From: Mucilaginibacter corticis
Lineage (GTDB): Bacteria; Bacteroidota; Bacteroidia; Sphingobacteriales; Sphingobacteriaceae
Direction of reading: 5' to 3'
Assembly: GCF_007558865.1 (NCBI RefSeq)
Contig: NZ_VLPK01000002.1
Coordinates: forward strand, 1 to 64,000
DNA: 64,000 bases
In this document: positions 43,508 through 51,981 of the stretch, one piece after another
Position numbering within the stretch: the first letter of the stretch is position 1
Layout of the letters: each line of letters opens with the position of its first letter
Notes under the pieces: generated by a model
Databases searched by the model: none
Told to the model about the DNA's origin: nothing
The model's input: only the letters and a program-made list of their open reading frames with translations
Program-made: the position numbers and the translations under genes

Positions 43508-44362
43508 ATGGCAAAACGCGAGGTTGATATTGTAATTATATCTGATGTGCATTTGGGTACTTATGGCTGTCATGCCAAAGAGTTGCTTAAATATTTAAAA
43601 AGCATTAAACCCAAAATGCTGATCCTGAACGGCGATATCATTGATATCTGGCAGTTCAGCAAATCATACTGGCCTGAGGCGCACATGAAAGTGGTGCGCC
43701 GCATCATGAAGTTTATTACCGAAGGTATCCCTGTATATTACCTTACCGGTAACCATGACGAAATGTTGCGCAAATTTGCCGATTTTGATCTGGGGTCTTT
43801 TAAATTACAAAATAAGGTAGTGCTGAATATTGACGGTAAAAAAGCCTGGATCTTTCATGGCGATGTGTTTGATGTTACTATGCAGCACTCAAAATGGCTG
43901 GCCAAACTGGGCGCGGTAGGTTATGATACATTGATATTATTAAACAGCCTGACCAACTGGTTTTTAACCACAATGGGCAGGCAAAAAATGAGCTTCTCGC
44001 AAAAAGTGAAAGCTAAGTTTAAGGATGCCGTAAAATTTATTAACCAGTTTGAGCAAACCGCTGCCGACCTTGCCGTAGCAAAGGAATACCAATACGTAAT
44101 ATGCGGGCACATTCACCACGCAGAAATACGGGAAATGACCGCCACCGACGCGCCAGGTACGGTATTGTACTTAAATAGCGGTGACTGGGTAGAAAGCCTT
44201 ACCGCGCTGGAGTATAACGACAAGAAATGGGAGATCTTTAAATATGACCCTGCCAAGTTCAATACCGATGTGGACGAGGACGATAAGACCGATGCCGAAG
44301 ACCTTGATGCTAAACTGGATGTGAATTTGTTGCTGGAAAGGTTTAAGCAGGAAGCGTCTTAG
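43508..44362 (+). CDS. LpxH-like metallophosphoesterase (UDP-2,3-diacylglucosamine diphosphatase type)
   Basis: 284 residues from ATG 43508; a TTG at 43475 is rejected because it lacks family sequence. Calcineurin-like motifs: ISDVHLGT, LNGDIIDIW, LTGNHDE, FHGDVFD, and CGHIHHAE, which bind two metal ions. Length and the YDTLILLNSLTNWFLTTMG insert fit the UDP-2,3-diacylglucosamine pyrophosphatase group found in Bacteroidota, which cleaves the lipid A precursor at the membrane. A glycosyltransferase gene (44935) follows after a convergent gene; these two are often neighbours. Acidic linker DVDEDDKTDAEDLDA near the C-terminus is unusual. Confidence 0.82.
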   Translation: MAKREVDIVIISDVHLGTYGCHAKELLKYLKSIKPKMLILNGDIIDIWQFSKSYWPEAHMKVVRRIMKFITEGIPVYYLTGNHDEMLRKFADFDLGSFKLQNKVVLNIDGKKAWIFHGDVFDVTMQHSKWLAKLGAVGYDTLILLNSLTNWFLTTMGRQKMSFSQKVKAKFKDAVKFINQFEQTAADLAVAKEYQYVICGHIHHAEIREMTATDAPGTVLYLNSGDWVESLTALEYNDKKWEIFKYDPAKFNTDVDEDDKTDAEDLDAKLDVNLLLERFKQEAS

Positions 44363-44366
44363 ACTG

Positions 44367-44813
44367 TCATTCTTCTGTGCCAATTTTATCGATCAACCGG
44401 CTGGCTGAAACAGTTACAGGGATCTTTCGCTCGTTGAGGTTGTTTACAAAAGCTTGCCAGGTTTTTAAATCCAAACTTGCAGCTCTAAAACCCATTGAAT
44501 TTTTGTCATCATGGTATATTTTTAAAGCTGCATCTGCAGTCGCTCTATAATTAGTACCTGCCAATTCAATACCAGTAATTTCACTTATATTGTACTTGAT
44601 ATTTACAAAGGGCAGTAAATAGTTTTTTACAATCAGTTTATCGGTAGTCAGCTCAAAATAAAAGGCTTCGTTTGCAGTGAAAATAAAGAAAACGAAAAAG
44701 AACGCGATGCCAACATTCAGGCTTCTGCCTGCCATTATAAGTACAGAAAAGGCTATCAAAAATAAAAAAACGCCATTGTTAGCATTTAGAAGTTTGTTGC
44801 CGCTATAAATCAT
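44367..44813 (-). CDS. Membrane protein with PH-like domain
   Basis: 148 residues. Two membrane helices (about 13-30, GVFLFLIAFSVLIMAG; about 35-50, GIAFFFVFFIFTAN), then a strand-rich part (FELTTDKLIVKNYL, YNISEITGIELAG) with the pattern of bacterial PH-like domains. Function unknown. Same architecture as 17294-17761. Convergent with the LpxH-like gene, with 4 bases between the stops. Confidence 0.6.
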   Translation of the reverse strand: MIYSGNKLLNANNGVFLFLIAFSVLIMAGRSLNVGIAFFFVFFIFTANEAFYFELTTDKLIVKNYLLPFVNIKYNISEITGIELAGTNYRATADAALKIYHDDKNSMGFRAASLDLKTWQAFVNNLNERKIPVTVSASRLIDKIGTEE

Positions 44814-44934
44814 ATTTAAAAGTTTTGTGAATATAGTATTTATCCATCTAATGTTGTTTCTTGCTTTTACAATGTAATATTTGCCGTGTGTTTTTAAAAG
44901 CCTTTATCTTTATTAACTTGCTGCCGCTATTTCT

Positions 44935-45921
44935 ATGAAAATCTTATACGCCATACAAGGAACAGGGAACGGGCATATCAGCCGTGCACGTGAGATCGTT
45001 CCGTTACTGCAAAAGTATGGCGAGTTGGACCTGCTGGTAAGCGGTACCGAGGCCGAGGTTACTTTGTCGCAACCTCTTAAATACAGGTTTCACGGGTTTA
45101 GTTTTGTGTTTGGCAGTAATGGCGGGGTAGATAAATGGGCTACCTACAAGATCATGAACCTGCGCCAATTATGGCACGATATGCATAGCCTGCCCCTGGA
45201 TGATTACGACCTGATCATTAATGATTTTGAACCGGTTAGTGCCTGGGCCTGCAAACTGCAAAAAAGGCAATCGGTATCGTTAAGTCATCAATGCGCGTTC
45301 GTGTCGCCCAATACGCCGCGCCCCGGCAAATGGAACTATGGCGAGTGGCTGCTTAAATATTATTCGCCCACCACATACCATGTTGGGTTTCATTTTGAGC
45401 GCTACGCGGACTTTATCCATACCCCTGTTATCCGCAGCGAGATCCGCAACCTGCAAACTACCAATCTTGGTCATTACACGGTTTACTTGCCTGCCTACGA
45501 TGACAAGAAGCTGGCCAAATACCTCAACATGACCACCGATGTGCAGTGGCATGTATTCTCCAAGCGTCAAAAGACCGCTTATACTGATGGTAATGTTCAG
45601 GTGATCCCGGTAAATAATGAAGGGTTCAACATCAGCCTGGCCAGTTGCGACGGTTTGCTTACCGGCGGCGGGTTTGAAGGCCCTGCCGAAGCGCTGTTCC
45701 TGCAAAAAAAGGTAATGATGATCCCCATGTCGGGCCAGTACGAGCAGCAATGTAACGCCCTTGCCGCCTCAAAACTGGGTGTCCCGGTATTGCATGCCAT
45801 AGACGACAACTTTGTAAAGCACCTTAACAGCTGGATAAAAAGCGAGGACAGGGTATGGGTTGATTTCCCGGATCATACCGCGCAGATAGTGCATGATATG
45901 GTGAAGAAGTATGCGAGGTGA
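44935..45921 (+). CDS. GT-B glycosyltransferase (MurG/UGT-like)
   Basis: 328 residues. N-terminal IQGTGNGHISRAREIVPLLQ is the Gly-rich acceptor-side loop, with the His typical of the group; C-terminal part has ISLASCDGLLTGGGFEGPAE ALFLQ and GQYEQQCNALAA, the UDP-sugar site of GT28-like enzymes. It probably adds a sugar to a membrane lipid. It lies two genes after the LpxH-like phosphoesterase, so a shared role in glycolipid or lipid A metabolism is plausible. Confidence 0.82.
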   Translation: MKILYAIQGTGNGHISRAREIVPLLQKYGELDLLVSGTEAEVTLSQPLKYRFHGFSFVFGSNGGVDKWATYKIMNLRQLWHDMHSLPLDDYDLIINDFEPVSAWACKLQKRQSVSLSHQCAFVSPNTPRPGKWNYGEWLLKYYSPTTYHVGFHFERYADFIHTPVIRSEIRNLQTTNLGHYTVYLPAYDDKKLAKYLNMTTDVQWHVFSKRQKTAYTDGNVQVIPVNNEGFNISLASCDGLLTGGGFEGPAEALFLQKKVMMIPMSGQYEQQCNALAASKLGVPVLHAIDDNFVKHLNSWIKSEDRVWVDFPDHTAQIVHDMVKKYAR

Positions 45922-45979
45922 TATTTTAATCAGAGATTGAGGTTTTAATTAATGTGGTGCAAGATTTGGTAAGCAGCCC

Positions 45980-46397
45980 GCTCTTGGCCGCGGAGGCCTT
46001 TTACTTTTTGCTTGATCAAAAAGTAACAAAAAATCAAGTCAGCAAATAGGCTTCTTTTCGCTCATGGCTTTTGCCCTGCAGTCCAGGTAAAACCTCGGGC
46101 CGCGCCTCTTTTGCCCCGCTATCGCACCCACATAGCCCCACGCTTCAGCAAAACCTGCGAATGCCCGTTCCTGCGCACAAAGCCATCATTGTTTTACCTT
46201 CCCTCACCTGAAGCTTTTTTGCTGACATTTCGGTATAGCCAATGATTTCGTATTTGTAAAAAATCTCAAAAAAAGAGCAAAGGCCTGCAGAAAAGCGCGG
46301 GCCTGGGTGTTTTGCCTGTGGGCGGAAGGATCTTTTCGGCTTGATGTTTGGTTACTTTGCATCTAAGGTAAAGTAACTGGCCTTAGCGGCCAAGAGC
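45980..46397. repeat. Long noncoding repeat with terminal inverted repeats, copy 1
   Basis: 418 bases. The ends are perfect 12-base inverted repeats (GCTCTTGGCCGC at 45980, GCGGCCAAGAGC at 46386-46397), and the inverted similarity continues imperfectly for about 60 bases. Each end holds its own small hairpin (TTACTTTTTG...CAAAAAGTAA on the left). The interior is open in no frame. Its reverse complement aligns with the copy at 54198-54662 over several blocks, for example ATAGGCTTCTTT, GTAAAACC, and GATTTCGTATT. This accounts for most of the 610-base gap 45922-46531. Confidence 0.8.
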
Positions 46398-46531
46398 GTC
46401 ACCAAGCGATTAGAAACAAGCATCTTAAGGAGTAGACTACTTATCACCAGTTCCATTACAGCATATCAGACCCGATATTTCCACCCAACAACACCCTCAC
46501 CTTTTTTATTTAATAATCGTATTATTGAATA

Positions 46532-47764
46532 ATGAAACGATTATTTGCCAACCTAACCTTCCAGGTTCTGATAGCTATTGTACTGGGTGTTATTGTAGGC
46601 TTGTACTGTAAGCCATTTGCCCCGATCGCGCAGATGATCAGCAAGATCTTTATCAGTTTAATTACTATGCTGATAGGCCCCATTATCTTCTTCACCATTG
46701 TGCTGGGTATAGCCGGCATGAGCGATATGAAAAAGGTGGGCAGGGTAGGTGGTAAGGCGTTGTTATATTTTGAGATCGTTACTACGTTTGCCCTGATAAT
46801 TGGTGTAACCGTAGCCAACATCGTAAAACCCGGCGATGGCTTTGTAAGCACCGTAAAAGCCGATGCCGCTAAACTGGCTGTCTATCAAAAGGCCGCTTCC
46901 GAAATGCATTGGGGCGATTTTATAGCGCATATCGTCCCCGCCAACGCTATTGATGCTTTTGCCAAAGGCGATATTTTACAGATCTTATTCTTCGCCATAC
47001 TGTTTGGTTTCGGCTTAAGCCGGATGGGAGATAGTGGTAAGGTGGTGGTCGACCTGTTTGAGAAATTCTCGAAAGTGTTCTTCAATATCATGCGTATCGT
47101 AATGAAGGTAGCTCCCATAGGCGCTTTCGGCGGGATGGCGTATACCATCAGCACTTACGGGATAAAAACCCTGCAACCGCTGGCGCTGTTAATGGCATCG
47201 GTATATATTACCATGTTCCTCTTTATCTTCGTGGTACTGAATATTATTTGCCGTATTTACAAGTTCAGCCTGTGGCAATATTTAAAACATGTTAAGGAAG
47301 AAATACTGATCGTACTGGGAACGTCCTCGTCCGAGTCAGTCTTGCCCGGCATGATGGAGAAGCTGGAGAAGTTTGGCTGCTCGCGCTCGGTGGTCGGTTT
47401 GGTTATCCCGGCAGGGTATTCTTTTAACCTGGATGGCACTACAATATATCTGTCCATGTCGGTGATATTTCTGGCACAGGTGTTTCATATTCCGCTGTCT
47501 ATCGAGCAGCAATTAAGCATCATTGCCATCCTGATGGTTACCTCAAAAGGTGCAGCAGGTGTAACAGGCAGCGGTTTTATTGTGCTTACGTCAACGCTGG
47601 CAGCCATAAAGGTGATCCCGATTGAGGGCGTAGCGATATTGCTGGGAGTAGACCGTTTTATGTCAGAAGCCAGGGCTATCACCAATGTTATAGGTAACGG
47701 GGTTGCAACTATTGTGATCGCGAAGAGTGAAGGGGAGTTTGTAGTGTCAGAAGTTAGAAGTTAA
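46532..47764 (+). CDS. Dicarboxylate/amino acid:cation symporter (DAACS family)
   Basis: 410 residues with about eight membrane helices and the family signatures: the serine-rich loop GTSSSESVLPGMMEKLEKFG (hairpin 1), PAGYSFNLDGTTIYLSMSVI (TM7) and TSKGAAGVTGSGFIVLTSTL (hairpin 2), then DRFMSEARAITNVIGNGVAT in TM8. Imports C4-dicarboxylates or acidic amino acids with H+ or Na+. The R in SEARAIT is the residue that tends to favour dicarboxylates/acidic amino acids. It begins 134 bases after the repeat element. Confidence 0.94.
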   Translation: MKRLFANLTFQVLIAIVLGVIVGLYCKPFAPIAQMISKIFISLITMLIGPIIFFTIVLGIAGMSDMKKVGRVGGKALLYFEIVTTFALIIGVTVANIVKPGDGFVSTVKADAAKLAVYQKAASEMHWGDFIAHIVPANAIDAFAKGDILQILFFAILFGFGLSRMGDSGKVVVDLFEKFSKVFFNIMRIVMKVAPIGAFGGMAYTISTYGIKTLQPLALLMASVYITMFLFIFVVLNIICRIYKFSLWQYLKHVKEEILIVLGTSSSESVLPGMMEKLEKFGCSRSVVGLVIPAGYSFNLDGTTIYLSMSVIFLAQVFHIPLSIEQQLSIIAILMVTSKGAAGVTGSGFIVLTSTLAAIKVIPIEGVAILLGVDRFMSEARAITNVIGNGVATIVIAKSEGEFVVSEVRS

Positions 47765-47779
47765 TTTAAAGTTAATTGT

Positions 47780-48169
47780 ATGGAGTATTTTGAGGAGATA
47801 AATAGTTTTTGGGGTATTTATATAACCAATATAGGTGAAGCTAAAGATAACGAAGTAACTATAAAAATAAGTCAGGCTATAAATGGAGATTTGATACCTA
47901 AAGAATACAGTATCCGTTTTGAATCTTATGCGTCTTATGCAGTTATTAATGAAATTTATACCAATACCGATTCGAACGATTATGAAGAATGGGTAGGAAG
48001 ACTATTTTGTATTTATTCAAAATCTAATTATTTAGATTATATACGTAAAGATGCAAATGCAGAAGGATACCATAATTTTGAAAGGCAGTTAAAGCATTAT
48101 GCATTTTATTGCTTAAACCATATTGTTCATGTGGCAACATTTAACGAACCAGTTATCACAAAAAATTAA
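47780..48169 (+). CDS. Hypothetical protein, AT-rich
   Basis: 129 residues, no recognised family. Many acidic and aromatic residues (FFEEINSFWGIYI-like start, DSNDYEEWVGRLFCIYSKSN, HNFERQLKHYAFYCLN). Its AT content is clearly higher than in the neighbours. The size, acidity and isolation recall immunity proteins of contact-dependent toxins, but no toxin gene is near and this is a guess. It starts 15 bases after the symporter stop. Confidence 0.55.
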   Translation: MEYFEEINSFWGIYITNIGEAKDNEVTIKISQAINGDLIPKEYSIRFESYASYAVINEIYTNTDSNDYEEWVGRLFCIYSKSNYLDYIRKDANAEGYHNFERQLKHYAFYCLNHIVHVATFNEPVITKN

Positions 48170-48272
48170 ATTTATTATAACATCAGAACGTAGATGATTA
48201 GGGACTAAACCGTCTGTTGCCCAAACCCATATCAATATCCTGCAGATTGTCCCCTTATTATCGTTTGATGAG

Positions 48273-48357
48273 GCTAATTGCCGCTAAGGCTGTTACATTT
48301 GGCTTCATGAAAAGAGTGACAAAAAGGTTAAGCCAACCCAATCCGCGGCAATTGAGC
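48273..48357. repeat. Short internally deleted copy of the noncoding repeat (copy 3)
   Basis: 85 bases with the same ends as the 465-base copy: left GCTAATTGCCGCTAAGGC (48273), right GCGGCAATTGAGC (48345-48357) followed by GGGAC as in copy 2. Almost all of the interior is missing. Part of the 482-base gap 48170-48651. Confidence 0.7.
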
Positions 48358-48525
48358 GGGACGATGCTGACAGTATGCACTACAGCAGGTAAGAGCTAAT
48401 AAAAATTAAACAAAAGAGCCCAACCACTTTTGCTTTTGGTGGCGCTGTTTTGTCAGTGATTCTGTCCCATTTTGCCTCGATAATTTTTAACAAAATCTAA
48501 TAATCAGCAATTTAAATAAAAAAAC

Positions 48526-48565
48526 TGTCCCACTTGTCCCACCTGTCTCACATGCTCGTGGGACA
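48526..48565. repeat. Three 9-base tandem units facing an inverted copy
   Basis: TGTCCCAC, TGTCCCAC and TGTCTCAC start at 48526, 48535 and 48544 (9-base period); GTGGGACA at 48558-48565 is the exact reverse complement of the unit and can pair with either perfect copy. A further TGTCCCA lies at 48462. About 60 bases before the pheT promoter element; function unknown. Confidence 0.55.
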
Positions 48566-48623
48566 AATCTCTTATAAATAAATACATAAAAGCCTTTTAG
48601 CTTTCACCTTTTACCTTAAATCG

Positions 48624-48631
48624 TATCTTTG
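48624..48631 (+). promoter_or_regulatory. -7 element of the pheT promoter
   Basis: TATCTTTG matches TAnnTTTG, 20 bases before the pheT ATG, so the leader would be about 14 bases. The -33 region is CT-rich without a clear TTG. Confidence 0.5.
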
Positions 48632-48651
48632 CGGATTATCGCATCATCGCA

Positions 48652-51051
48652 ATGAAGATATCCTATAATTGGCTCAAAGAATTTATTAATACTGATAAAA
48701 CTCCCGACGAGATCTCGACCATATTAACTGGTACCGGTTTAGAGGTTGAAAGCGTGGAGAAAGTACAGGCTATACCGGGGGGCTTAGAAGGCCTGGTAAT
48801 TGGCTACGTTAAAGAAACCGACCAGCACCCCAATGCCGACCGCCTGAAAGTTACCAAAGTTGATGTTGGCGGCGCATCCGACCTGCAAATTGTTTGCGGC
48901 GCGGCAAATGTCGCCGCAGGCCAAAAGGTTGTGGTGGCAACGGTAGGCACAACGGTGCACCCCGTAACCGGCGAACCGTTCCTGATCAAAGAATCAAAGA
49001 TCCGTGGCGAGGTGTCGCAGGGTATGATCTGCGCCGAGGACGAGATAGGCCTGGGCACCGACCATGCCGGCATTATGGTTTTGGCCGATGATGCTAAAGT
49101 AGGCACGCTGGCTAAAGACTACTTCAACGTATCTGACGATTACATGTACGAGATAGGCTTAACCCCTAACCGCGCCGATGCGGTATCGCACTTGGGTACT
49201 GCACGTGATATTGCCGCTTTCTTAAAGATTGGCGTTACCAAACCGGATGTATCTGGATTCAAGATAGACAATACGAGCCGCCATATGGAGGTGGTTGTTG
49301 AAAATGAAGCAGCCGCTCCGCGCTATGCAGGACTAACCATTTCTGGTATTGAGGTTAAAGAATCGCCGAAATGGTTAAAAGAACGCCTGGCGGTGATAGG
49401 TGTGCGGTCGATCAATAACGTGGTTGATGCTACCAACTATGTACTACATGACCTGGGCCAGCCCCTGCACGCTTTCGATGCGGACACCATCAGCGGCAAT
49501 AAGGTAATTGTTAAAAACGCGGTTGAGGGTACATTGTTCAAAACCCTTGACGATGTAGAGCGCAAGCTATCTGCTGACGACCTGATGATCTGCGACGCCG
49601 AAAAGCCAATGGTTATTGCCGGCGTGTTTGGCGGTATCGATTCGGGTGTTAAGGCTGATACTAAAAATATCTTCCTGGAGAGCGCTTACTTTAACGCGGT
49701 ATCTGTACGTAAAACAGCCAAAAGGCATGGTTTGAAGACAGATTCATCATTCCGTTTTGAACGTGGTACTGACCCTGATATGGTGATCTTCGCGCTGAAG
49801 CGCGCGGCCTTGCTGATCAAAGAAATTGCCGGCGGTGAGATCTCGTCAGACATCACCGACTTGTACCCTAACCCGGTAGCGCCGTTTGATGTTGATTTGA
49901 AATATCATAACGTTCACCGTTTGATAGGGCAGGTGATTCCGCATGAAGAGATCAAAAACATTATCAAAGCGCTGGATATCCATATCGTCAGTGAATCTGC
50001 CGATGGCCTGATCCTGAAAGTGCCGCCATACCGGGTTGATGTGACCCGCGATGTGGACGTGATCGAGGAGATCCTGCGGATATACGGCTATAATAATATC
50101 TATATTCCAACACAGGTACGTGCATCGCTTAGTGCGTCGCCAAGGCCTGAGAAAGATACTGTACAGAACCTGTTAAGCGACCTGTTAACCGCTAATGGTT
50201 TTAATGAGATCATGTCTAACTCGCTTACCAAATCGGCTTACTCAGATAAGCTGGAATCGGCAGTTAAAATATTGAACCCGCTTAGTTCTGACCTTGACGT
50301 AATGCGCCAGACCATGCTGTATTCGGGGCTTGAAGCTATTACTTACAACCAGAACCGTCAGAACGCGGATATCAAGTTTTACGAGTTCGGCAAGGTGTAT
50401 AGCGTGACCGATGATAAATACACAGAGAGCCAGCGCTTCGCTATTTTTATGAGCGGCGCCACCGCATCGGCACAATGGAACCAGAAGGCCACAGCCGCCA
50501 CTTTTTATAATTTAAAGGCAATAATCGACGGTATCCTGCAAAAGATCAACATTACCGATATAACGGTTGAAGACGCTACCTGCAAAAAACTGGCTTATGG
50601 TTTAAACTATATCAAGAACGGCAAGGTACTGGTGAAATTTGGCGCCGTTGCCAAAGATGCGTTGAAAAAGGCCGATGTAGACAAAGAAGTTTTCTACGCC
50701 GACTTCAGTTTCGACCAGTTAATGCAGATCGTTAAAAAGAACAAGATCGTTTATCAGGACATCTCTAAGTTCCCGGCCGTAAGGCGCGACCTGTCCATGC
50801 TGATAGATAAAGCCGTTTCGTTTGGCCAGTTAAAACAGATAGCGCAACGTACAGAACGCAAGCTACTAAAAGAAGTAAATGTATTTGATGTGTACGAAGG
50901 CGACAAACTGCCGGCCGGTAAAAAATCATACGCGCTAAGCTTTATTATCCAGGATGCAGAAAAAACGCTGACCGACAAAACGATAGATGCCATCATGCAA
51001 AAATTAATTTATAACTTAGAGAAAGAAGCGGGAGCGGAGATAAGGAAGTAA
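48652..51051 (+). CDS. pheT: Phenylalanine--tRNA ligase beta subunit
   Basis: 799 residues, normal length. EMAP-type tRNA-binding domain (about 40-150, VIGYVKETDQHPNADRLKVT), B3/B4 editing domain (about 215-370, NVVDATNYVLHDLGQPLHAF), B5 domain (about 405-480), catalytic-like domain and C-terminal anticodon-binding FDX-ACB domain (about 705-799, KFPAVRRDLSMLIDKAVSFG). With PheS it charges tRNA-Phe; pheS is elsewhere. It heads a unit with the coiled-coil gene and zapA, an order common in Bacteroidota. Confidence 0.98.
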   Translation: MKISYNWLKEFINTDKTPDEISTILTGTGLEVESVEKVQAIPGGLEGLVIGYVKETDQHPNADRLKVTKVDVGGASDLQIVCGAANVAAGQKVVVATVGTTVHPVTGEPFLIKESKIRGEVSQGMICAEDEIGLGTDHAGIMVLADDAKVGTLAKDYFNVSDDYMYEIGLTPNRADAVSHLGTARDIAAFLKIGVTKPDVSGFKIDNTSRHMEVVVENEAAAPRYAGLTISGIEVKESPKWLKERLAVIGVRSINNVVDATNYVLHDLGQPLHAFDADTISGNKVIVKNAVEGTLFKTLDDVERKLSADDLMICDAEKPMVIAGVFGGIDSGVKADTKNIFLESAYFNAVSVRKTAKRHGLKTDSSFRFERGTDPDMVIFALKRAALLIKEIAGGEISSDITDLYPNPVAPFDVDLKYHNVHRLIGQVIPHEEIKNIIKALDIHIVSESADGLILKVPPYRVDVTRDVDVIEEILRIYGYNNIYIPTQVRASLSASPRPEKDTVQNLLSDLLTANGFNEIMSNSLTKSAYSDKLESAVKILNPLSSDLDVMRQTMLYSGLEAITYNQNRQNADIKFYEFGKVYSVTDDKYTESQRFAIFMSGATASAQWNQKATAATFYNLKAIIDGILQKINITDITVEDATCKKLAYGLNYIKNGKVLVKFGAVAKDALKKADVDKEVFYADFSFDQLMQIVKKNKIVYQDISKFPAVRRDLSMLIDKAVSFGQLKQIAQRTERKLLKEVNVFDVYEGDKLPAGKKSYALSFIIQDAEKTLTDKTIDAIMQKLIYNLEKEAGAEIRK

Positions 51052-51138
51052 TTACTGAATGAGTGATTTATTGAATTACTGATTTAAAAGGTAAAAGTTC
51101 AATAATTCATTAATTCAATAAATCAATAATTAAAACGA

Positions 51139-51426
51139 ATGAGCACAGCAAGTCAGTTAAACAACGTAATCGATAAAACCCGGCGTTTGATCGAGCTTTG
51201 TGCTGCTTTGCAGGAAGAGAATGACCTGCTGAAACTCGAAAATGAAAGTTTAGTTGTCGCTTTAAATGCGAGTAAGAATAAGACAAAAGAGCTTGACGAA
51301 AAGATGCGTGCGGTGAAGCTGGCCAAGTCTTTTTCTGAAACAAATGAAAAAAGTGTTGACATTAAACAAAAAATTAACGAATTTGTGCAGGAAATAGATA
51401 AGTGCATTGTATTATTGAAAAAATAA
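51139..51426 (+). CDS. Coiled-coil protein next to ZapA (ZapB-like)
   Basis: 95 residues, almost all coiled coil (KTRRLIELCAALQEENDLLK, then LENESLVVALNASKNKTKEL). Length and heptads resemble ZapB, the division protein that bridges ZapA at the Z ring, and the gene lies 22 bases before zapA. In Bacteroidota an unnamed coiled-coil gene is regularly found here between pheT and zapA. A division role is inferred from place and shape only. Confidence 0.7.
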   Translation: MSTASQLNNVIDKTRRLIELCAALQEENDLLKLENESLVVALNASKNKTKELDEKMRAVKLAKSFSETNEKSVDIKQKINEFVQEIDKCIVLLKK

Positions 51427-51448
51427 TACGTAAAGTGAACAAGCTCAA

Positions 51449-51739
51449 ATGGGAGAAATCTCAATAAAAATAAATATTGCTGATAGAGTTTACCCCTTAA
51501 AGGTAAATATGGAAGAGGAAGAAATAATACGCAGGGCAGCGAAGTTGATAAACGACCGTATAAAAGAATACCAGGAAAATTACGCGGTCAGGGATAAACA
51601 GGATCTGTTGGCAATGAGCGTGTTGCATTACGCTACATCGTCATTAAAAGCAGAGAAGAAAGTTACGGTTGAGGACTCAGAAGTAGCAGACAAAGTTTAT
51701 CAGTTAGATCATTTATTGTCCGATTTTTTTTCAAAATAG
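51449..51739 (+). CDS. zapA: Cell division protein ZapA
   Basis: 96 residues. ZapA fold: N-terminal strand pair (ISIKINIADRVYPLKVNMEE), then a helix with EEIIRRAAKLINDRIKEYQE and a C-terminal helix. Stabilises FtsZ bundles at midcell. Followed by the probable 6S RNA, the same neighbour zapA has in many bacteria. Confidence 0.9.
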   Translation: MGEISIKINIADRVYPLKVNMEEEEIIRRAAKLINDRIKEYQENYAVRDKQDLLAMSVLHYATSSLKAEKKVTVEDSEVADKVYQLDHLLSDFFSK

Positions 51740-51778
51740 TAATAACGTTCTTTACACATAACAGAGCCAATTAAGATT

Positions 51779-51950
51779 TAACCGCGGTTGAATTTTATGT
51801 TTCACTATTAAAAACTTAACACTTCAATATCTACGGATCAGGGAGGCATGCGTTACTCGTAAAAAAGTTTAACGGTAACCCATGATTCTAAATATCTGTA
51901 ACGAAGTTTTTAAAATACATGTAACGTAAAGTTGAGTCGCGGTTTTTTTA
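51779..51950 (+). ncRNA. ssrS: Probable 6S RNA
   Basis: The 241-base gap between zapA and rny folds as one long interrupted rod. Closing stem AACCGCG/CGCGGTT (51780-51786, 51938-51944); next AATTTTATGTT with AACGTAAAGTT (51791-51801, 51923-51933, two G-U pairs); next TTAAAAACTT with AAGTTTTTAA (51808-51817, 51904-51913); apical arm CATG, GTTAC, CGT with ACG, GTAAC, CATG (51847-51884). Between them lie unpaired stretches like the central bubble of 6S RNA, which mimics an open promoter and binds housekeeping RNA polymerase. A T run at 51943-51949 ends the transcript. Position after zapA is the classic ssrS place. The fold was drawn by eye; a covariance search would settle it. Confidence 0.65.
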
Positions 51951-51981
51951 TTATATACCTAACACAATAACCTAATACAAA

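Noticed and set aside
48460..48565. CRISPR-like array at the TGTCCCAC units
   Set aside because: The units are 8-9 bases in direct tandem without spacers.
48170..48651. T-box or other aminoacylation sensor in the pheT leader
   Set aside because: The predicted leader is only about 14 bases and no T-box sequence (TGGNACCGCG type) is present.
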